64,000 bases of DNA from Blastocatellia bacterium UBA7656 (GTDB lineage Bacteria > Acidobacteriota > Blastocatellia > UBA7656). A program made the translations under genes and the position numbers. The notes under the pieces are model-generated. The model made no database searches, was not told where the DNA came from, and worked only from the letters and a program-made list of their open reading frames with translations. The stretch covers positions 71,755 to 135,754 of the forward strand of contig DLHY01000153.1 in assembly GCA_002483445.1 (NCBI GenBank), given 5' to 3'. Positions 24,723-33,464 of this stretch are shown here, piece after piece; the stretch's first letter is position 1, and each line of letters opens with the position of its first letter.

Positions 24723-27642
24723 CCTGTTGACGCTCGATGAGCGAGGCCGAAGCCACCATGTCTCCGTCTGATGTGTCGATTATTGTAACGCCTTGAGTCG
24801 AGCGGCCCGATTTCCTTATGCTCCTGGTCTCGACTCGAATCATTTTGCCCTGATTGGTGATTATAAGCACCTGGCTTTCGTCATTCACGGGCAGCACCGC
24901 GACGACTTTGCCGTTGCGCTCGGAGGTCTTCATATTGATGACCCCCTTGCCTGCGCGCGACTGCAATCTGTACTCTTCGAGATTCGTCCGCTTGCCATAT
25001 CCGTTTTCTGAAATCGAGAGCATCTCTTCTTCGCCCGTGACGGCGGCGACGCTGATGACGTAATCGCCTTTGTCGAGCGTGATGCCGCGCACTCCGTAAG
25101 CGGGCCGTCCCATGGGGCGGGCGTCGGATTCCTCGAAGCATATAGCCATGCCTTCGTGAGTGGCCATGAAGATTTTCATCTTGCCGTCGGTCAACTCTGC
25201 CGCTATCAGTTCATCGTCTTCGTCAATGCCCATGGCGATGATTCCGTTGGCGCGGATGTTTGCGAATTCCGACAGCTCGGTTTTCTTGATCGTGCCTTTG
25301 CGGGTAACGAACGCGACGTAGCGGCCTTCTTCGAAATCGCGCACGGCCACGATGCCCGCGACCGCTTCGCCTTTCTGCATGTTGACCAGATTGACTATCG
25401 CTTTCCCGCGACCCGCAGCCGCCGCGTCGGGAATCTCATGCACCTTCAATTTATAAACCTGCCCTTTGCTGGTGAAGATCATTATGTAGCTGTGCGCGGA
25501 GGCGACGAACAGATGATTGACGAGGTCTTCGGTCTTGAGCGAAGCGCCCCTGCGCCCCATCCCTCCCCGCCGCTGCGCGCGATATACCGACACGGGCGTG
25601 CGCTTGATGTAGCCCGAATGAGTCACCGTTATGGCCATGTCTTCGTCGGCTATGAGGTCTTCGAGCGTGAGTTCCGCGCCCGCTTCTATTATCTCGGTGC
25701 GGCGTTTGTCTCCGTAAGAGTGTTGAATCTCGCGAAGCTCCTTGACGATGAGGTTGCGAAGGACTGATTCGTTGCCGAGTATCTCCTGAAGTTCGGCGAT
25801 GCGCTGGATGACCTCGCGATATTCATCGATGAGTTTTTGTCGCTCAAGCCCCGTGAGTCGTTGAAGCTGCATTTCCAGAATGGCGCGGGCCTGGGCTTCG
25901 GTGAATTTGAATCTGAGGATGAGCGCCTCGCGCGCTTCCTGTGTGCTTTTGGATTTGCGAATCGTAGAGATGACGGCATCGAGTTGGTCGATTGCCTTCT
26001 TGAGACCTTCGAGTATATGAGCGCGAGCTTCGGCCTTCCTGAGTTCATACTTCGTGCGGCGAATGACGACATCGCGGCGATGCTCGATAAAGATGCCGAT
26101 AGTATCGACGAGGTTCAACTCCCGCGGCTGTCCGTTGACTATGGCGAGATTGATGACGCCGAAGCTCTGTTGCATGGGCGTGAGCTTGTAGAGATTGTTG
26201 AGCACGATGTCGGGAATGGCATCTCGTTTGAGTTCGATCATGATTCTCATGCCTTCGCGATCCGACTCGTCGCGAAGATCGGAAATGCCTTCGATTTTTT
26301 TATCGTTTATAAGCTCGGCTATGCGCTCGATGAGCTTGGCCTTGTTGACCTGATAAGGAATTTCGGTGATGACTATGGCCATGCGCTCGCCCGATTTCCC
26401 TGCGCGATCAATTGCGGCTCGCGCTCGCATGACGATGCTGCCGCGACCCGTTTCATAAGCGTTACGTATACCCTCGCGACCGTAGATGAAACCGCCCGTG
26501 GGAAAATCAGGGCCGGGCAGAAAATTCATAAGCGTCTTGAGCCGCGCGCCGGGATTTTGTATCAGGTAGATGGTCGCTTCGATGACTTCGGTGAGGTTGT
26601 GCGGCGGAATGTTTGTGGCCATGCCGACGGCTATGCCTGACGAGCCGTTGACCAATAGGTTCGGTATGCGAGTGGGAAGCACAGTCGGCTCGACTCGCGA
26701 TTCGTCATAGTTGGGAATGAAATCGACAGTGTCTTTGTCGATGTCGGAGAGAGCCTCAGTAGCGAGTCGAGTCAATCGAGCTTCAGTATAGCGGTAGGCG
26801 GCTGCAGCGTCGCCATCGACTGAATTGGAAACTGTGCATCCATTCGCCAGCATGAAGTTATGATGTTCGTTCACCGTTATGTCGTAGACATCGGCGCATT
26901 CATTGAGCCAGTGAACGTCAACCGCGCACCGATTGAAAGACCCAACGGCCTTAGCCAATCCACTCGTCGGATTCAATGCAAAACTGAGGTTGCCGACCGT
27001 AGCCGCACTGCTGGAAAACTGGTGCATTAAACTGTGCGCTTTGGTGAGATTCTGCGCCTCTTCCCATCGGCCATCATCTAGCATGAAACGATGATCCGGG
27101 GTGCATCGCACTTTCGAGCCGTCATCGAATGTAAGTTCGATCAACTGCGCGTTGCGCCGCGTAATTCGCGAATAGCGACCTTCGCCGACGACTATGCAAC
27201 CACTCGAATCGACTGAGTAAACATAGAAGATTTCATCCTTCGGCAACTGGGCGAGTTCAGCGAACGTGCGCTCGGTGCCATCGAGCAGTTTGATCTTCGT
27301 GTCACCAGTGAAGCAGCCAAAATTTCCCTGCCCGTCGATGAGCGGATAGCGCATGGAAAAATCCTGCGCCATGCGCACCATCGCATCATAAACAGCCGTG
27401 TCTCCGTGAGGATGATATTTGCCGAGAGCGTCGCCCACGACAGTCGCCGATTTTTTGAAAGGCTTTCCCGGCCCTAGTCCGGCTTCGTGCATCACAAAAA
27501 GTATGCGGCGATGAACGGGCTTGAGTCCGTCTCGCGCATCCGGCAAAGCGCGTCCTATGATGACGCTCATAGCGTAGTCCAGATAGCTACGCTTCATCTC
27601 GTCTTCTATATTGATGGGAACTTTCTGAATCGCTTCGGCCAT
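24694..27642 (-). CDS. gyrA: DNA gyrase subunit A interrupted by an in-frame mini-intein
   Basis: Without the intein the product is about 818 residues, normal for GyrA. Visible landmarks: YLDYAMSVIIGRALPDARDGLKPVHRR at the start, GKYHPHGDTAVYDAMVRMAQ, the catalytic Tyr in AYRYTEARL (residue 121 of the spliced chain), and the C-terminal beta-pinwheel with its GyrA box, QRRGGMGRRG. GyrA cuts and rejoins DNA and, with GyrB (not in this window), adds negative supercoils. The ATG at 27642 follows GGAGAG; the upstream in-frame ATG at 27720 adds a non-conserved arginine-rich extension. A 164-residue intein lies between GQGNFG and SVDGD, so the gene works only if the protein splices. Confidence 0.95.
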   Translation of the reverse strand: MAEAIQKVPINIEDEMKRSYLDYAMSVIIGRALPDARDGLKPVHRRILFVMHEAGLGPGKPFKKSATVVGDALGKYHPHGDTAVYDAMVRMAQDFSMRYPLIDGQGNFGCFTGDTKIKLLDGTERTFAELAQLPKDEIFYVYSVDSSGCIVVGEGRYSRITRRNAQLIELTFDDGSKVRCTPDHRFMLDDGRWEEAQNLTKAHSLMHQFSSSAATVGNLSFALNPTSGLAKAVGSFNRCAVDVHWLNECADVYDITVNEHHNFMLANGCTVSNSVDGDAAAAYRYTEARLTRLATEALSDIDKDTVDFIPNYDESRVEPTVLPTRIPNLLVNGSSGIAVGMATNIPPHNLTEVIEATIYLIQNPGARLKTLMNFLPGPDFPTGGFIYGREGIRNAYETGRGSIVMRARAAIDRAGKSGERMAIVITEIPYQVNKAKLIERIAELINDKKIEGISDLRDESDREGMRIMIELKRDAIPDIVLNNLYKLTPMQQSFGVINLAIVNGQPRELNLVDTIGIFIEHRRDVVIRRTKYELRKAEARAHILEGLKKAIDQLDAVISTIRKSKSTQEAREALILRFKFTEAQARAILEMQLQRLTGLERQKLIDEYREVIQRIAELQEILGNESVLRNLIVKELREIQHSYGDKRRTEIIEAGAELTLEDLIADEDMAITVTHSGYIKRTPVSVYRAQRRGGMGRRGASLKTEDLVNHLFVASAHSYIMIFTSKGQVYKLKVHEIPDAAAAGRGKAIVNLVNMQKGEAVAGIVAVRDFEEGRYVAFVTRKGTIKKTELSEFANIRANGIIAMGIDEDDELIAAELTDGKMKIFMATHEGMAICFEESDARPMGRPAYGVRGITLDKGDYVISVAAVTGEEEMLSISENGYGKRTNLEEYRLQSRAGKGVINMKTSERNGKVVAVLPVNDESQVLIITNQGKMIRVETRSIRKSGRSTQGVTIIDTSDGDMVASASLIERQQDATDDETTN
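26824..27315 (-). other. GyrA mini-intein (164 residues), no endonuclease domain
   Basis: The insertion runs from Cys1 (CFTGDTKIKLLDG, block A) to the terminal Asn (NGCTVSN, block G), followed by the Ser+1 extein residue. Block B is GSKVRCTPDHRFML with the TxxH pair; block F is DVYDITVNEHHNF. There is no LAGLIDADG motif and too little room for a homing endonuclease between blocks B and F. The residue before the terminal Asn is Ser where His is usual. The site corresponds to E. coli GyrA positions 110/111, eleven residues before the catalytic Tyr, and differs from the well-known mycobacterial site next to that Tyr. Confidence 0.93.
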
Positions 27643-27880
27643 TTTATCTCTTTCTCTCCGGGGTCGGTTTTCCTGCGGGGCAAGTGCGGATGAAGACCGC
27701 GGGACTCGGCTTTTCAACAACCAGCCTTACCCCTGTTTTTTGGTTTTTCCTATGTTGCATAGCGGGGTTTCCAGCCACTTGAAGCAAAGGGCATTCTACC
27801 TCATCGGAGAGATTTTTATCAAACCGGATTCGCGCCTGAAATACTGGAAAAATCGGCGATTTTCCCCGGAAAATGGCCTG

Positions 27881-28489
27881 CTATGCGAGGCTTTTGATGT
27901 GGAGGCGAAGCTCTTCGAGAAGGCGGCTCATTTCGCGGTGAATATACTCGCTTGAGCGACGCGCCATGGGCAGGTAGAGCCGTTCGGTGGTGTAGAGATA
28001 GCGGCGTTTTTTTTCCGTCTTAGGAGAGTGGAACAGGTAGCGAAGATTATCCAGCCGGTCGCATAGTTTGACTATCGGCGCGCCTGTGTGAGCGGCAGCT
28101 TCGATGGCCGCGAGATAATCCTCAAGGCTCGTGTCTTCGAATTTCGTCAGCAGCCAGACCACTTCAGCCACCTCCTGTCCGAAATCCCGTTCGATATCTT
28201 CGCGCGTCGCGGGGCTGTCTTCGATCACGTCGTGAAGCAGAGCAGAGCATACGAGTCTGGTCGAATGTATTTGAAGCTCATCGACAAGTGATATGGCCAC
28301 GCGGAGGGGATGAATGATGTAGGGCGTTCCTTCATCGCGCATCTGTCCGAGGTGCGCCCTTGAGGCGACCGTGTATGCGCGCTCGATCTGAGCGATCTCT
28401 TCCGGGCCGAGATGCGGAGCGAGTTGTTCGGCTAGATACTGGTAGCTTTTTTCATGCATGACTTGAATCCACTCTAACAGAGCGATCAT
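27881..28489 (-). CDS. HD-domain phosphohydrolase of the RelA/SpoT hydrolase type
   Basis: The product matches the (p)ppGpp-hydrolase HD domain as found alone in small alarmone hydrolases: DEGTPYIIHPLRVA (first metal His), LLHDVIEDS (His-Asp pair and conserved ED), and VKLCDRLDNLR (last Asp). No synthetase domain follows, so it should only degrade substrate; ppGpp is the likely one by family, but other nucleotides are possible. The frame is open up to a TTG at 28576; ATGs at 28489 and 28459 are the more plausible starts, none with a strong Shine-Dalgarno. The upstream neighbour is divergent. Confidence 0.87.
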   Translation of the reverse strand: MIALLEWIQVMHEKSYQYLAEQLAPHLGPEEIAQIERAYTVASRAHLGQMRDEGTPYIIHPLRVAISLVDELQIHSTRLVCSALLHDVIEDSPATREDIERDFGQEVAEVVWLLTKFEDTSLEDYLAAIEAAAHTGAPIVKLCDRLDNLRYLFHSPKTEKKRRYLYTTERLYLPMARRSSEYIHREMSRLLEELRLHIKSLA

Positions 28490-28620
28490 TTCGCATTCAA
28501 GAAGGCGAGAGGCCGGGGCAGGCTGCTTTGCTTTGATTTTCAGCCAGCTTTCGGTAAAGTGCAGTAGTCGATTCAAGTCCGGCGCTTATGCTGACTTCTG
28601 TCATTGAGGAGGAATCAACC

Positions 28621-31600
28621 ATGTTTCGATGGGAGAGCGCGCGAAGGTTTCTCGCGCTGTTTGCAATAATGATAATCTCGCTTCCCGTCGCAATCATACT
28701 TGGGCAGGAAGCGAAAAAAGATGAAGAGAAAAAAGAAGAGGAGCTTCCTCTCAAATCAACGGAGAAAATCGAATTCACCACCGACGAAGGCACATGGATG
28801 TCTTTGGACGTGTCGCCCGATGGACAGACGATCATATTCGATCTTCTGGGCGACATCTACACCCTGCCCGTCGCAGGCGGGGAGGCGAATCGAATAATCG
28901 GCGGAATCTCTTTCGAGGGTCAGCCGCGCTTTTCGCCCGACGGAAAAAGGATAGTCTTCACGAGCGACCGCAGCGGCGCGGAAAATCTCTGGACGGCTGA
29001 CCGTGACGGGTCGAACCCGAAAGCGTTGACCACAGGGCGCAACGGGCGATTCATCTCGCCCGCGTGGACGCCCGACGGCCAGTACGTCATCGCGTCGAAG
29101 GGGGGCGAAACTCTTCTGGAGACGCCCACTTTATGGATGTACAACAAAGACGGCGGCACAGGCATACACCTCGGCCCGCCCCCTCCGCCTCTGCCCTCGC
29201 CCGATTCGCCCACGCCTCCGCAACCGCGACCGACAAAGATGGGCGCTGTGGTTTCGCCCGACGGACGTTTCGTTTATTACGCGATGCGAATGGGCACGGT
29301 CGAATGGGATTACAACGCCAGTTTTCCCATCTGGCAGATAGTCCGCTTCGACCGCGACACGAGCGAAACGGCTACGATCACCAATGCGCAGGGAAGCGCC
29401 ATGCGCCCTCTGCTTTCGCCCGATGGAAAAAGTCTCGTTTATGCAACCCGCTTCGAGACAACGACTGCGCTTCGTGTGCGCGACCTTGAGACCAACAAGG
29501 AAAGATGGCTTACGCCGAACGTCACGCGCGATGATCAGGAGTCGCGCGCCACGCGGGACCTGATGCCGGGGTATGCGTTTATGCCTGATGGCCGCTCGCT
29601 CATAGTTCCAATCGATGGGAAAATTCAGCGCGTCGATTTCGAAACCGGCAAGGCTACAGTGATTCCATTCTCTGCGAAAGTCGAAGCCGAGATCGCCCCG
29701 CGACTCCACTTCGACTACCGGGTCGATGACAGCGCAACCCTCCGCGCAAGACTCATTCGCTGGACGGCGCTTTCGCCCGACGGCAGGCGCGTAGCCTTCA
29801 GCGCGCTCAATAAACTTTATGTGATGGATTTGCCCAACGGGCAGCCCCGCCGTCTGACCGCTTCGACGGTGGGAGAGTTTATGCCCTCATGGTCGGCGGA
29901 CGGGCGATGGATAACTTATGTCACGTGGTCGACGGAAGGCGGACATATCTGGCGCATCTCAACGGACGGTTCGTCTCAGCCTCAGCAGGTCACGCGAGTG
30001 GCGGCGTTTTATTCTTATCCGATATTCTCGCCCGACGCTTCACGGATAGTTTTCATTCAGGGAACGACCGAAGATCAACTTTACTCTTTCCTGAAAGAAC
30101 GCCAGCCCGACCTGCTTCACAATCCCGCTGAAGTGGCAGGCATCCAGCCCGCATCGGGGCTTGACCTCAGATGGATGCCCGCCGGGGGCGGCGCGTCGAA
30201 ACTGATAGGCTCGACTCAGGGCGGCTCGCTTCCTCATTTCGCGAACGACCCGGAACGCATTTATCTGACTGCTCCCAATGGTCTCACATCGGTGCGCATC
30301 GATGGTTATGATCGAAGAGCGCACCTCAAAGTGACAGGCACAGGCGCAACGTTCAGCCTCGCTCCGCCTGCCGCAGACGAGATAAAACTTTCGCCCGATG
30401 GCTTACGCGCTTTCGTGAGCATTCAAAACAAGCTCTACATCATCAACGTTCCGAAAGCCGGACGCGAAACCGTCAACGTCACAATCGCTCCATCAGGGCC
30501 TGCGTCCGTTCCGGTGAAAAAGATTTCCGCTGAAGGCGGCGACGACATAGCGTGGTCTGCTGACGGAAAATCTGTTACCTGGGCGATGGGCGCGAAGTTT
30601 TATCGTCAGGACGCATCGGCAGACAAGCCTGAAGTCGTGGAAGCTGTGATCGAATCAGTGCGAGCGAAACCGAAGGGGACGGTCGTGCTTTCAGGCGCGC
30701 GAATAGTCACGATGAAGGGCGATGAGGTCATAGAGCGCGGAGACATCGTTGTGACGGACAATCGCATCGCGGCCATCGGCGTGAAGGGCAGAGTCACAAT
30801 ACCAGCGGGCGCGAAAGTCATCGATGCGACCGGCAAGACGATCATACCCGGTTTCGTGGACGTTCACGCTCACATGTGGAATCCGCGCAATCTGCATCAG
30901 ACGCAAATCTGGCAGTACCTCGCCAATCTCGCCTATGGAGTGACTACCACGCGCGACCCGCAGAGCGGATCGAATGATGTTTTCGCTTATGCCGATCTCG
31001 TAGAGGCGGGCGAGATAATCGGCCCGCGAGTTTATTCAACCGGGCCGGGCGTGTTTTCTCTGTCAGGTCTCGACGATAAGGAGGCCACGCGCAACTACAT
31101 CCGTCGCTACAAGGAAGCCTATCGCACCACCACCTTGAAGCAATATATGTCGGGTGATCGCATGGTGCGTCAGTGGGTGGCGATGGCGTGCAGGGAATTC
31201 GGAATCACTCCGACGACCGAAGGCGCGCTCGATTTCAAGCTCGACCTCACTCAGATGGCCGACGGGTTTTCAGGCAACGAGCATTCGCTTCCCATTCACC
31301 CCATCTACAAAGACGTGGCTGAGTACGTCGCGCGCACACGGACTTTTTACACGCCGACTATTCTGGTGGCTTACGGAGCGCCGTGGTCTGAAAATTACTG
31401 GTTCGAAAATACAAACGTGCATGGCGATCAGAAGCTCCGCAGGTTCATTCCGCACGCGCTTCTCGATACTATGGTCAAGCGTCGTCGCCAGTGGTTTTCG
31501 GCTGAAGAGTACGGACACGCCAGTATTGCGCGCGGCTGCGCGGCGGTAGTGCGCGCAGGCGGGCGAGTGTGCCTCGGCGGTCACGGCCAGTTGCAGGGAT

Positions 31601-31923
31601 TGGGGTGTCACTGGGAAATCTGGAATCTTCAGTCGGGCGGGATGAGCGCGCATGAAGCTCTGCGATGCGCGACTCTGTTCGGCGCGGAAGCGATAGGGCT
31701 GGCTCAGGACACAGGCTCAGTCGAAGTCGGAAAGCTGGCCGATCTGATCGTGCTTGATAAAAATCCGCTTCAGGATATTCGCAACACGAATACCATTCGC
31801 TGGGTGATGAAGAACGGCGAGTTGTTCGAAGGCGATACGCTCAATCAGATGTGGCCCGTTGAGAAGAAACTCGAAAAGATGTACTGGTGGGACAACGACC
31901 CGCCAGCAGAAAGGCAAAAGTAA
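28621..31923 (+). CDS. Exported amidohydrolase with N-terminal TolB-like beta-propeller
   Basis: After a signal peptide (about residues 1-30) come some 600 residues of WD40/PD40-type propeller repeats, with many SPDG turns (for example FSPDGKRIVFTSDRSG, VSPDGRFVYYAMR). The C-terminal 420 residues are an amidohydrolase: the start of the barrel (GARIVTMKGDEVIERGDIVVTDNRI region), the metal motif VDVHAHMW, and the closing GSVEVGKLADLIVLDKNPL. A proline-rich loop (about residues 180-205) interrupts the propeller. The ATG at 28621 follows GAGGAGG. Fused proteins of this plan are frequent in Acidobacteriota and Bacteroidetes and are thought to act on peptides or imides outside the cytoplasm; the substrate is unknown. 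Confidence 0.88.
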   Translation: MFRWESARRFLALFAIMIISLPVAIILGQEAKKDEEKKEEELPLKSTEKIEFTTDEGTWMSLDVSPDGQTIIFDLLGDIYTLPVAGGEANRIIGGISFEGQPRFSPDGKRIVFTSDRSGAENLWTADRDGSNPKALTTGRNGRFISPAWTPDGQYVIASKGGETLLETPTLWMYNKDGGTGIHLGPPPPPLPSPDSPTPPQPRPTKMGAVVSPDGRFVYYAMRMGTVEWDYNASFPIWQIVRFDRDTSETATITNAQGSAMRPLLSPDGKSLVYATRFETTTALRVRDLETNKERWLTPNVTRDDQESRATRDLMPGYAFMPDGRSLIVPIDGKIQRVDFETGKATVIPFSAKVEAEIAPRLHFDYRVDDSATLRARLIRWTALSPDGRRVAFSALNKLYVMDLPNGQPRRLTASTVGEFMPSWSADGRWITYVTWSTEGGHIWRISTDGSSQPQQVTRVAAFYSYPIFSPDASRIVFIQGTTEDQLYSFLKERQPDLLHNPAEVAGIQPASGLDLRWMPAGGGASKLIGSTQGGSLPHFANDPERIYLTAPNGLTSVRIDGYDRRAHLKVTGTGATFSLAPPAADEIKLSPDGLRAFVSIQNKLYIINVPKAGRETVNVTIAPSGPASVPVKKISAEGGDDIAWSADGKSVTWAMGAKFYRQDASADKPEVVEAVIESVRAKPKGTVVLSGARIVTMKGDEVIERGDIVVTDNRIAAIGVKGRVTIPAGAKVIDATGKTIIPGFVDVHAHMWNPRNLHQTQIWQYLANLAYGVTTTRDPQSGSNDVFAYADLVEAGEIIGPRVYSTGPGVFSLSGLDDKEATRNYIRRYKEAYRTTTLKQYMSGDRMVRQWVAMACREFGITPTTEGALDFKLDLTQMADGFSGNEHSLPIHPIYKDVAEYVARTRTFYTPTILVAYGAPWSENYWFENTNVHGDQKLRRFIPHALLDTMVKRRRQWFSAEEYGHASIARGCAAVVRAGGRVCLGGHGQLQGLGCHWEIWNLQSGGMSAHEALRCATLFGAEAIGLAQDTGSVEVGKLADLIVLDKNPLQDIRNTNTIRWVMKNGELFEGDTLNQMWPVEKKLEKMYWWDNDPPAERQK

Positions 31924-32042
31924 AAAGGCAAAAGGCAAAAAGGAGCCATTCACATTGTTTCCAACGAAGCCCTGACAGGATAAAAACAGATGACGGCTCC
32001 AAATAACCGACTCCAGACTCCAGACTCTGGACTCCAGACTTT
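31911..32042. repeat. AAAGGCA and ACTCCAG heptamer arrays
   Basis: AAGGCAAAAGTAAAAAGGC and further AAAGGCA units (31911-31944) begin inside the last codons of the amidohydrolase gene. Seven-base units ACTCCAG-ACTCCAG-ACTCTGG-ACTCCAG follow at 32009-32037, just before the ribosome binding site of the next gene. Confidence 0.7.
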
Positions 32043-32061
32043 TTTCCGAGGAGATACCTTC

Positions 32062-33153
32062 ATGAAAAACAAACGCAGGCTTTCGATCATACTCGCTCTG
32101 CTCGTTTTTGCGACCGCTGCGCGGGCCGACCAGATCGATGTCTACATCAAGGCGGAAATGACCAAGCAGCGCATTCCCGGCGTCTCGATTGCAATCATCA
32201 GAAACGGCAGCGAGATGGTGAAGGCGCGCGGCTACGGGCTTGCCAATGTCGAACTGGGTGTCGCCGCTTCGCCCGATACGGTCTATCGCATAGGGTCGGT
32301 CAGCAAGCAGTTCCTTGCCGCAGGCATCATGCTGCTGGTCGAAGAAGGCAAGCTTCGTCTCGATGATTCGATTACCAAATATCTCGAAGGCTCGCCTGAG
32401 TTGTGGAAGACAATAACTATCCGTCATCTGCTCTCGCACACATCGGGGCTTGTCCGCGAAGCTCCGGGATTCAACCCGTTAAAGATCCAAAGCGACCTCG
32501 ATGTTATAAAGACAGCGTACTCGCTGCCGCTGCGCTTTCCTGTGGGAGAGAAGTGGGAGTATTCGAATCTCGGTTATTTCGCGCTGGCCGAAATCATAAG
32601 CAAGGCGAGCGGCAAAGCGTGGGGCGACTACATGCGGGAGCGCGTGTTCAAGCCGTTAGGGATGAATTCGACGCGCGTGATAGATATGAAAGAAATCGTT
32701 TCGAATCGCGCCAGCGGCTATGCGTGGAAGGACAACCGGATGGAAAACGCGGACACGCTTCTGGCCCTCAGACCGAGCGGCGCGTTTCTTTCGACCGCGA
32801 TGGATATGGCCCGCTGGGACACGGCGCTTTACACGGATAAAATCCTGAAACAATCTTCCCGTGACGAGATGTGGAAGCCCGTCATGGAGACTTCTCGCAA
32901 GACAATCGATGGCGCAACGCAATCTTACGGGCTGGGTTGGTTCATCGCGCAGATGAACGGTCACAGAGCGATTTTTCACGGCGGCGCTCAACCCGGATTT
33001 CGCGCCGAGTTCACGCGATTCATCGATGACAAGCTGACTGTTGTCGTGCTGACGAATGCCGATGGAGCGAGACCTGATGTCATCGCCCGCGGCATAGCGG
33101 GATTTTATATTCCCGATCTTGCAGTCAAAGAAAAAGCGCAGTCGGCCAAATGA
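32062..33153 (+). CDS. Exported serine hydrolase, beta-lactamase/penicillin-binding fold (class C-like)
   Basis: A signal peptide (about residues 1-24) precedes a beta-lactamase-family domain. The catalytic Ser-Lys pair is in IGSVSKQF, the Tyr-x-Asn motif in EYSNLGYF, and the third motif is HGGAQPGF (His-Gly-Gly in place of Lys-Thr-Gly). This is the pattern of class C-related esterases, D-aminopeptidases and PBP-like hydrolases, so a true antibiotic-resistance role should not be assumed. The ATG at 32062 has GAGGAGA ahead of it; the in-frame extension to 31990 encodes only the heptamer array. The stop codon overlaps the next start (ATGA). Confidence 0.9.
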   Translation: MKNKRRLSIILALLVFATAARADQIDVYIKAEMTKQRIPGVSIAIIRNGSEMVKARGYGLANVELGVAASPDTVYRIGSVSKQFLAAGIMLLVEEGKLRLDDSITKYLEGSPELWKTITIRHLLSHTSGLVREAPGFNPLKIQSDLDVIKTAYSLPLRFPVGEKWEYSNLGYFALAEIISKASGKAWGDYMRERVFKPLGMNSTRVIDMKEIVSNRASGYAWKDNRMENADTLLALRPSGAFLSTAMDMARWDTALYTDKILKQSSRDEMWKPVMETSRKTIDGATQSYGLGWFIAQMNGHRAIFHGGAQPGFRAEFTRFIDDKLTVVVLTNADGARPDVIARGIAGFYIPDLAVKEKAQSAK

Positions 33154-33446
33154 AACATCCGATCCATCGCGTAGAGTCGTTTGAGATCGTCGCCCCGTAT
33201 ACTTTGCAGGTAAGATTTGACGATGAGACGGAGCAGGTCATAGATTTCCAGCCTGTATTGGCAGGCGAGTTATACGGGCCATTGCGTGATTTGACTTTAT
33301 TCAATCAGGTGAAGATTGATTCCGAAGTGCGCACACTCGTATGGCCCAATGGCGCAGATTTCGATCCGGCAACTCTGCACGACTGGCCGGAACAGATAGA
33401 AGCATTGAAGGCCCAGGCCCAACAGTGGGAAACGGTGACAGCGTAA
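33150..33446 (+). CDS. DUF2442 domain protein
   Basis: A 98-residue protein with the DUF2442 pattern: an N-terminal strand (RVESFEIVAPYTLQVRFDD), EQVIDFQPVLAGELYGPLRD, LFNQVKID and VWPNGADFDPATLHDW. Members are small, often next to DUF4160 proteins in what may be toxin-antitoxin-like pairs; no such partner is here. It overlaps the stop of the serine hydrolase by four bases and should be translationally coupled. The function is unknown. Confidence 0.88.
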   Translation: MKHPIHRVESFEIVAPYTLQVRFDDETEQVIDFQPVLAGELYGPLRDLTLFNQVKIDSEVRTLVWPNGADFDPATLHDWPEQIEALKAQAQQWETVTA

Positions 33447-33464
33447 GCGAGAGCCAATCGCCGA

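Noticed and set aside
32062..33153. Calling the serine hydrolase an antibiotic-resistance beta-lactamase
   Set aside because: The third motif is His-Gly-Gly, as in class C-related esterases and peptidases; the family is broad and no resistance context is present.
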